Assembly (NCBI GenBank): GCA_021848765.1
Contig: JAJZTU010000088.1
Location: forward strand, 1-11,594
Reading direction: 5' to 3'
Length of the DNA stretch: 11,594 nucleotides
Source: Bacillota bacterium
GTDB taxonomy: Bacteria > Bacillota > GCA-003054495 > Carboxydocellales > JAJZTU01
Below are positions 7,064-11,594 of this stretch, in pieces (position 1 is the stretch's first letter; each line of letters opens with the position of its first letter). The notes below the pieces were generated by a model. The model saw only the letters and a program-made list of their open reading frames with translations. It was not told where the DNA came from and ran no database searches. A program made the translations under genes and the position numbers.

Positions 7064-8148
7064 TGAAATTGGCTGTCGTTGCTTTGACCAAAGGCGGGGC
7101 AGACCTGGGACGGAGAATTGCCCAGGCATACCCGGAACAGGTTGACTTATATCATACACCCTTTGACCAGCCTCTGAAGCTGCTTGCGGAAAGGCTGTTT
7201 CAGCAATACCAAGGCATTGTATTTATCATGGCTTTAGGGATTGTGGTCAGAGTAGTAGGCCCTATCCTGCAGGATAAACGCAGGGACCCTGCAGTTGTTT
7301 GTATGGATGAGGCCGGGAATTTTGTAATCAGTGTAGCATCAGGGCACCTCGGTGGGGCTAACCGGCTAACTACCGAATTAGCGGAACTTCTGGGTGCTAC
7401 TCCGGTGATTACTACGGCCACCGATGTCCGGGGGAAAATTGCTTTCGATGTACTGGCCAGGGAACTGGATTTGGTCATAGAGCCGTTTGAGAATCTCAAG
7501 CTGCTAAACTCTGCCCTGGTCAACGGGGAGAAAATCGGAGTAGTAAGCCAACTCCCTGCTGAGAAACTTGGGTTTGCCCAGGGGAGTTCCCGCTGGGAAG
7601 GCATAGCCGTCCATCCTTGGGCAAAGCTTTCAGGGGAATTGGCTTTCCCGGAGATAACGGATTTGGGATACCCATATTTGGTGCTGATTACCAATCGGGT
7701 GCCGGATGTATCATTACCATCAGGAAGAGCAGAGCCTGTTGTGCTTTACCTGCGGCCCAGGAATCTCATAGCCGGGGTGGGCTGCCGCCGGGGAATTGCG
7801 CAAGAGGATATTTTGGCAGCGGTAACCGATGCCTGCCGGCAAGCGGGTAAAAGTCCTTTAAGCCTGAAGAAATTGGTCTCAGTGGATTTGAAAAAAGATG
7901 AAACAGGTCTGCTGGAGGCTGCCAGGGAGCTAGGGCTGCCTATGGAATTTTTCGATAGAACGGAACTGGCCAGGCATTTGGAGGACCATCCTGAGCTCAG
8001 CCGGTCAGACTATGTCAAAGCACAGATAGGAGTGGGTGGAGTATGCGAACCTGCTGCACTGCTAGCGGGGTATCAAACCACACTGGTACTGCCCAAAAGG
8101 AAGTATCGGGGTGTAACAGTAGCCCTCGCAGAGGAAAGATTATGGTAG
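7063..8148 (+). CDS. cbiG: CbiG, cobalt-precorrin-5A hydrolase
   Basis: Opens the ring A delta-lactone of cobalt-precorrin-5A and releases the C20 carbon with its methyl group as acetaldehyde, a step specific to the anaerobic pathway. Three parts are visible: an N-terminal domain with ALGIVVRVVGP (57-67) and the hallmark ASGHLGGAN (92-100) followed by VITTATD; a less conserved middle part; and a C-terminal CbiG/CobE-like domain starting at AGVGCRRG near residue 240 and ending with a GVGGVCEPAAL motif. At 361 residues it is a complete, unfused CbiG. The ATG shares one base with the cbiF stop; GGGGGAG or AGGA just upstream can serve as ribosome site. It overlaps cbiH by 7 bases. Confidence 0.95.
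   Translation: MKLAVVALTKGGADLGRRIAQAYPEQVDLYHTPFDQPLKLLAERLFQQYQGIVFIMALGIVVRVVGPILQDKRRDPAVVCMDEAGNFVISVASGHLGGANRLTTELAELLGATPVITTATDVRGKIAFDVLARELDLVIEPFENLKLLNSALVNGEKIGVVSQLPAEKLGFAQGSSRWEGIAVHPWAKLSGELAFPEITDLGYPYLVLITNRVPDVSLPSGRAEPVVLYLRPRNLIAGVGCRRGIAQEDILAAVTDACRQAGKSPLSLKKLVSVDLKKDETGLLEAARELGLPMEFFDRTELARHLEDHPELSRSDYVKAQIGVGGVCEPAALLAGYQTTLVLPKRKYRGVTVALAEERLW
8130..8135 (+). promoter_or_regulatory. Ribosome binding site deciding the cbiH start
   Basis: AGAGGA, inside the end of cbiG, lies 6 bases before ATG 8142. The frame is open further upstream to ATG 8043, but that stretch encodes residues unlike the family and is only cbiG read in another frame. ATG 8142 gives MVVGLGPGD, close to the normal N-terminus. 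Confidence 0.7.
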
Positions 8149-8873
8149 TGGGCCTGGGGCCCGGAGACAAGGAACATATGAGTGTCCGGGCTTTAGAGGC
8201 CCTAAAAGAAGCCCAGGTGGTAGTTGGTTACAAGACCTATATCCACCTGATCCAGGACCTTATTGGGGAAGGCCAGGAGGTGGTTTCCTCGGCCATGACC
8301 AGGGAGGTTGAACGCAGCAGGCAGGCTGTGGACATTGCCCTGCAGGGGAAAAAGGTAGCAGTGGTGAGCAGCGGTGACCCCGGGGTTTACGGGATGGCCG
8401 GGGTACTGTTAGAGGTTGTCTATGACCTGGGTGTCCAGGAAAAGGTGGATGTGGAGGTAGTCCCGGGAATCAGCGCTGCCAATGCGGCTGCATCCTCCTT
8501 GGGGGCGCCTTTGATGCATGATTATGTGGTGTTAAGTTTAAGTGACCTGCTTACTCCCTGGGAGCTAATCCTAAAACGCATCGAATGTGCGGCCATGGGG
8601 GACTTTGTGGTCACTGTCTATAACCCAAAGAGCAAGAAGCGGGTTGAACAGGTAAAAATTCTTCAGGAAATCATGTTAAAATATAAAGCGCCCAATACTC
8701 CGGTGGGAATTGTGCAAAATGCTAAACGCGGTGAGTCGGAAGTGGTTACAGTGTCCGACTTGGCCGGTTTTACCGGCGAATATATTGATATGTTCTCAGT
8801 ATTGATAATTGGCAACTCCCAGACTTATGTTCAGGATGGAAAAATCATTACACCCAGGGGGTATAAGTTATGA
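8142..8873 (+). CDS. cbiH: CbiH, cobalt-precorrin-3B (cobalt-factor III) C17-methyltransferase, ring contracting
   Basis: Methylates C17 and drives contraction of the macrocycle, forming the delta-lactone that CbiG later opens. Evidence is the start VVGLGPGDKEHMS (2-14), GYKTYI (29-34) and SSAMTREVER (49-58), both typical of CbiH/CobJ, VSSGDPGVYGMAG (75-87), VPGISAANAAAS, and the subfamily-specific SDLLTPWELILKRI with FVVTVYNPKSKKR. With ATG 8142 it has 243 residues, the normal size for the unfused enzyme. Its start overlaps the end of cbiG by 7 bases and its stop overlaps the second cobK as ATGA. No C-terminal iron-sulfur extension, as found in some CbiH60 forms, is present. Confidence 0.94.
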   Translation: MVVGLGPGDKEHMSVRALEALKEAQVVVGYKTYIHLIQDLIGEGQEVVSSAMTREVERSRQAVDIALQGKKVAVVSSGDPGVYGMAGVLLEVVYDLGVQEKVDVEVVPGISAANAAASSLGAPLMHDYVVLSLSDLLTPWELILKRIECAAMGDFVVTVYNPKSKKRVEQVKILQEIMLKYKAPNTPVGIVQNAKRGESEVVTVSDLAGFTGEYIDMFSVLIIGNSQTYVQDGKIITPRGYKL

Positions 8874-9646
8874 TTCTCCTCCTCGGCGGTACCGGGGACA
8901 GCCGGGAATTGGCCCGTTATCTTACTGCCGCAGGGGTTGAAGTTTTGCTCACGGCTGTGACAGAATACGGAGCTCAACTGGCTGGGGAAACAGGGGTGAG
9001 CAGGGTGCTTTCCGGAGCTCTGACCCTGGACAAACTCCGGGAGTTAGTTAAGGAGCAGGAGATTAGGACAATTGTAGATGCTACCCACCCCTATGCGGTG
9101 GAAATTTCCCGGAATGCAATGGCTTTAGCTGAGGAGATGGCGATTGGTTATTGCCGCTATGAACGGAAAGGTATAGATTTGGAGGAAAATCCGCTGTTTT
9201 ACCGGGTCAGCTCCCTTGAGGAGGCGGCTGGGAAAGCGGCGGAGTTAGGGAATAACATCTTTCTAACCATTGGCAGCAAAGGGCTGGAACAGTTTCTGAA
9301 GGCAGCCTGTATCCGGGGCAAAAGGGTAGTAGCCAGAGTTTTACCGGACCGGGGGATAATCGAAAAATGCCTGGACCTGGGCCTGACGGCCAGGGAGATC
9401 ATAGCCATGCAAGGCCCGTTTACCTATGAGTTAAATCAGGCCATGTACAGGCAGACCGCTGCCGCAGTAGTAGTTACCAAGGAAAGCGGCCATGCAGGTG
9501 GGACTGATTCCAAGCTCACTGCGGCAGTGGATATGGGAATACCGGTTGTGATAATTACCAGGCCTGAACTTAGTTACCCGAATAAATCTGCAACCTTCCA
9601 GGAGGTTTTGGACTACCTGGTGCGTTCGGAACGCACAAGATTTTGA
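8870..9646 (+). CDS. cbiJ: CobK/CbiJ, cobalt-precorrin-6A reductase (second, canonical copy)
   Basis: Pyridine-nucleotide-dependent reductase that converts cobalt-precorrin-6A to 6B. It starts MILLLGGTGDSREL, has TAVTEYGA (28-35), the canonical DATHPYA (70-76), IFLTIGSKGLEQF, VVARVLPD, AMQGPFTYELNQAMY and ESGHAGGTDSKL. Its 258 residues are the usual length. AGGGGG at 8856-8861 precedes the ATG, which overlaps the cbiH stop by 4 bases. Because its active-site motif is intact, I take this as the working CbiJ of the pathway; the gene at 2378-3151 is a diverged paralog. Its last codons (VRSERTRF) are encoded by a perfect DNA palindrome and lie outside the conserved fold. Confidence 0.93.
   Translation: MILLLGGTGDSRELARYLTAAGVEVLLTAVTEYGAQLAGETGVSRVLSGALTLDKLRELVKEQEIRTIVDATHPYAVEISRNAMALAEEMAIGYCRYERKGIDLEENPLFYRVSSLEEAAGKAAELGNNIFLTIGSKGLEQFLKAACIRGKRVVARVLPDRGIIEKCLDLGLTAREIIAMQGPFTYELNQAMYRQTAAAVVVTKESGHAGGTDSKLTAAVDMGIPVVIITRPELSYPNKSATFQEVLDYLVRSERTRF
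9620..9636. repeat. Perfect 17-base palindrome at the 3' end of the second cobK
   Basis: GTGCGTTCGGAACGCAC has 8-base arms around a central G at 9628. As RNA it could form a 6-7 bp hairpin with a 3-5 base loop. It ends 7 bases before the cbiJ stop and 16 bases before the cbiX ribosome site. Only four U follow (9641-9644), so it is not a convincing intrinsic terminator. Confidence 0.85.
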
Positions 9647-9652
9647 TGCAAA

Positions 9653-9660
9653 AGGGGGAG
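9653..9660 (+). promoter_or_regulatory. Ribosome binding site deciding the cbiX start
   Basis: AGGGGGAG lies 6 bases before ATG 9667. It argues against ATG 9643 or 9646, which would place the ribosome site inside the gene and add eight or seven residues before the conserved GIVVLGHGS start. Confidence 0.8.
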
Positions 9661-9666
9661 CGACCA

Positions 9667-10047
9667 ATGAAAAACGGAATTGTGGTATTGGGACACGGCA
9701 GCAAGACTGTTGTAGATGAGGCTAACCTGGCCCTGTTCGGAGTGGTTGACCTGGTAAAGAATAAGCTGAATACATCTCTGGTAGAAGCTGCCTTTATGAT
9801 GCGGGAGTCCGGTAAACAAACCCTGCAGCAGGCTATTGATAAACTGGTTGAGCAGGGTGCAAACAGAATAGTTGTAGCACCATGGTTTTTGACCAATGGA
9901 CTGCATATCCAGCAGGATATTCCGGAAGAGTTGGCAGAAGCCAGAAAAAGGCATGGCGAACTGGTAGAAATCGCCTTTGCCCGGCACCTGGGCCCTGATC
10001 CCCGGATTGTGGATGTGTTAGTGGACAGGATTGGGGAGGTTGGGTAA
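9667..10047 (+). CDS. cbiX: CbiX small type, sirohydrochlorin cobaltochelatase
   Basis: Inserts Co2+ into sirohydrochlorin, the committing step of the anaerobic pathway, using the metal imported by CbiMNQO. With ATG 9667 the protein has 126 residues, the size of the short CbiX form, which works as a homodimer rather than as one two-domain chain. The N-terminal VVLGHGSK (6-13) holds the expected metal/tetrapyrrole-binding His10. The second conserved histidine is His80 in PWFLTNGLHIQQDIPE (72-87). AFMMRESG and QAIDKLVEQGA match the family pattern. No C-terminal histidine-rich or iron-sulfur extension is present. The short form is also close to SirB-type ferrochelatases, but the gene context makes cobalt the likely metal. 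The stop shares one base with the cbiC start. Confidence 0.93.
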   Translation: MKNGIVVLGHGSKTVVDEANLALFGVVDLVKNKLNTSLVEAAFMMRESGKQTLQQAIDKLVEQGANRIVVAPWFLTNGLHIQQDIPEELAEARKRHGELVEIAFARHLGPDPRIVDVLVDRIGEVG

Positions 10048-10612
10048 TGGAATATATTACCGATCCTAAGGCTATTGAGCGCAAAAGCATGGAGATTATC
10101 AGCGAACTAATCGGGGAACTCGGGGTAACCCCTGAGGAAGAGAAGATAATTAAAAGGGTTGTGCATACTACCGGTGACCCGGACTATGCCAAGCTGGTCG
10201 AAATCCATCCGGAGGCCACAGCATCAGGTCTGGCGGCCCTTAAGCAGGGGTGTAAGCTTTTTACCGATGTCAACATGGTCAAGATGGGCATTAACTCCAA
10301 CCGGCTGGCTTCTCTAGGGGGAGAAGTCCTCTGCTATATAAACCATCCGGAAGTTATTGCGGAAGCTGAACAAACCGGAAAAACCCGGGCAATGACTGCC
10401 ATGGCCAAAGTGGCGAGGGAACTGGACGGCAATATCCTGGCCATCGGAAATGCCCCCACTGCCCTTTTTGCCGTCCTGGAGGCTGTACAGGAGCCGCAGA
10501 GTCCAAAGAGGCCCTGGCCGAATCAGGCCTGCCCTACATTACCGTCAGGGGAACCAAGGGCGGGAGCACCATCACCGTTTCGGTTATCAACGCCCTGCTC
10601 TACATGCTTTAG
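10047..10612 (+). pseudogene. cbiC: CbiC, cobalt-precorrin-8 methylmutase, broken by an internal out-of-frame deletion
   Basis: CbiC moves the methyl group from C11 to C12 to give cobyrinic acid. Residues 1-148 are normal, with RVVHTTGDPDY (37-47, His40 matching the catalytic histidine), FTDVNMVKMGI and AIGNAPTALFAVLEAVQ. From about base 10491 the frame changes. Read from GCC 10493, two bases out of phase, the DNA gives the expected CbiC ending AAESKEALAESGL, then ITVRGTKGGSTITV and INALLYML, stopping at TAG 10610-10612. The conserved stretch between (family pattern about EG..PALVIGVPVGFVG) is absent. About 52 bases are therefore missing, probably lost between short GGAG repeats. The unshifted frame ends in an unrelated tail at 10616 (189 residues). 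The start has a strong GGGGAGGT site at 10033-10040. This is either a real null allele or an assembly error. Confidence 0.88.
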
Positions 10613-10615
10613 CTA

Positions 10616-10623
10616 AGAGGTGG
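10616..10623 (+). promoter_or_regulatory. Ribosome binding site of cbiA
   Basis: AGAGGTGG lies 5 bases upstream of GTG 10629, just after the cbiC end. It supports that GTG as the cbiA start; the nearby GTG 10627 is in the wrong frame. Confidence 0.7.
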
Positions 10624-10628
10624 GTAGT

Positions 10629-11594
10629 GTGTTAAACATTCCTAGAATCGTAATAGCAGGAACTCACAGCGGAGTAGGGAAGACCACTATCGCCACCGGA
10701 CTGATGGCCGCTCTGACCGCGAGTGGTTTGAAGGTCCAGGGATTCAAGGTCGGACCCGACTATATTGACCCCAGTTATCACACCAGGGCTACCGGCCGTC
10801 CCTCCAGAAACCTGGATACCTGGCTGCTTGGAGAGCAGGGGGTACGGGAACTCTTCCAGCGCAGTGCCCAGGATGCCGATATTGCTGTAATCGAAGGAGT
10901 AATGGGCATGTTTGACGGTTTTGGAGGCACCAGTGACCTTGGCAGTACCGCCCATGTGGCCAAGGTATTGCAGGCCCCGGTAATCCTGATAGTCAATGCC
11001 AAGTCCATGTCCAGAAGCATAGCGGCCATGATTAAAGGGTACTGTGACTTAGACCCTGAGGTACGGGTAAAAGGGGTTATTCTCAACAGGGTGGCCAGTG
11101 TACGGCACCGGGAGATTCTCCGGGAGGCTGTAAGCAAATACAATCCGGTTAGCCTGGTCGGAACCCTAAGCGCCGATTCCGTAGTACCCTGGCCGGAGCG
11201 GCACCTGGGTCTGATACCCATGTCCGAACAGGGTGAAACCGGGATGATTTTTCAGGAATTAGGCCGGGTGGTTGCCCGGAGTTTGGATCTCTCACTGGTC
11301 AGGGCAATTGCCGGCTCGGCCCCTGACCTTTCGGAAGTTCCCAGGGAAATATTTAGTTCAGGAGCCCGGTGTACCGGAGAAGTTCGGCCCGGTGCAAAGG
11401 TGAAAATCGCCTATGCCTGGGATGAGGCATTTAGTTTTTATTACCGGGACAGCCTGGACCTCTTGGTCCACCATGGAGCTGAATTAGTAAAGGTCAGCCC
11501 GTTACATGATTCCGGATTGCCCGCGGATATCAGTGGTTTGCTTATCGGTGGTGGTTTTCCCGAACTGTTTTTGCCGGAACTCAGCTCAAATCAA
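10629..11594 (+). CDS. cbiA: CbiA, cobyrinic acid a,c-diamide synthase (3' partial)
   Basis: ATP- and glutamine-dependent enzyme that amidates the a and c side chains of cobyrinic acid. From GTG 10629 the frame is open for 322 codons to the window edge. The N-terminal dethiobiotin-synthetase-like domain starts IVIAGTHSGVGKTT (7-20, P-loop), followed by FKVGPDYIDPSYH and EGVMGMFDG, both diagnostic of CbiA/CobB, and VILIVNAKSMSRS. After about residue 255 (KVKIAYAWDEAFSFYY) the C-terminal glutamine amidotransferase domain begins, with IGGGFPE near the end. Full-length CbiA has about 450-460 residues, so roughly the last 130, including the glutaminase cysteine, lie outside the window. No frameshift is seen in the visible part. 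The gene begins 16 bases after the cbiC remnant stop. Confidence 0.95.
   Translation, partial: MLNIPRIVIAGTHSGVGKTTIATGLMAALTASGLKVQGFKVGPDYIDPSYHTRATGRPSRNLDTWLLGEQGVRELFQRSAQDADIAVIEGVMGMFDGFGGTSDLGSTAHVAKVLQAPVILIVNAKSMSRSIAAMIKGYCDLDPEVRVKGVILNRVASVRHREILREAVSKYNPVSLVGTLSADSVVPWPERHLGLIPMSEQGETGMIFQELGRVVARSLDLSLVRAIAGSAPDLSEVPREIFSSGARCTGEVRPGAKVKIAYAWDEAFSFYYRDSLDLLVHHGAELVKVSPLHDSGLPADISGLLIGGGFPELFLPELSSNQ

Noticed and set aside
7200..7694. Open frame of 164 codons on the minus strand within cbiG
   Set aside because: It lies wholly opposite a well-supported CbiG coding region, has no ribosome site and its Ser/Arg/Pro-rich composition resembles no protein family. It is a shadow of the GC-biased codons.
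8043..8141. N-terminal extension of CbiH from ATG 8043
   Set aside because: The added 33 residues are the cbiG C-terminus read in another frame, with no family match. ATG 8142 has a good ribosome site and the expected N-terminal motif.
9620..9644. Intrinsic terminator at the cobK-cbiX junction
   Set aside because: The hairpin is short and followed by AAGA and only four T. The operon continues at once with cbiX, so strong termination here is unlikely.
9613..9987. Minus-strand open frame opposite cbiX ending in VRSERTR
   Set aside because: The shared peptide with the cobK tail comes only from the palindrome at 9620-9636. The rest is antisense to conserved CbiX codons.
10047..10616. Reading the 189-codon frame as an intact CbiC with a novel C-terminus
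   Set aside because: The last 41 residues are proline-rich and unlike the family, while the true CbiC ending is plainly readable in another frame of the same DNA. A deletion explains this better than a new domain.
10450..10635. Short plus-strand open frame over the cbiC break
   Set aside because: It is in the third frame, matching neither the intact CbiC start nor the displaced CbiC ending, and encodes no recognisable segment.

Overview
The window is a stretch of one long, tightly packed operon, all on the + strand, for cobalt uptake and the anaerobic (cobalt-early) route to cobalamin. Fifteen genes fill nearly all of it. Most neighbours overlap by 1 to 29 bases or are separated by at most 20. 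The one larger gap is 62 bases, between cbiQ and cbiO. Both ends are cut: the operon starts upstream, inside cbiM, and runs past the right end, inside cbiA. The moderate GC content, strong purine-rich ribosome sites, frequent GTG/TTG starts and oxygen-independent enzyme set suggest an anaerobic Firmicute of the Clostridia/Peptococcaceae type. That assignment is an inference; no marker gene is present.

Layout: bases 1-2406 encode an energy-coupling-factor cobalt transporter: a CbiM-CbiN fusion (5' end missing), CbiQ and the ATPase CbiO. A first CobK/CbiJ-like reductase follows (2378-3151). Then come CbiD (C1 methylation), CbiE (C5), CbiT (C15 methylation and C12 decarboxylation), CbiL (C20), CbiF (C11), CbiG (lactone opening) and CbiH (C17 and ring contraction). 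After these are a second, more canonical CobK/CbiJ (8870-9646), the small cobaltochelatase CbiX, the methylmutase CbiC and the start of the a,c-diamide synthase CbiA. Together they cover every step from cobalt import and insertion into sirohydrochlorin to cobyrinic acid a,c-diamide.

Points that stand out: (1) cbiC is broken by an out-of-frame internal deletion of about 50 bases that removes a conserved glycine-rich segment, although the rest of the gene is preserved in another frame. (2) The operon carries two CobK paralogs, and the first has lost the DATHP(Y/F)A motif. (3) CbiD contains a low-complexity insert built from four copies of a 15-base tandem repeat. (4) A perfect 17-base palindrome sits at the end of the second cobK, just before the cbiX ribosome site. 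I found no tRNA, rRNA, CRISPR, mobile element or riboswitch. A cobalamin riboswitch, if there is one, would lie upstream of the window. I see no previously undescribed system here; the window is a known pathway with several local oddities.
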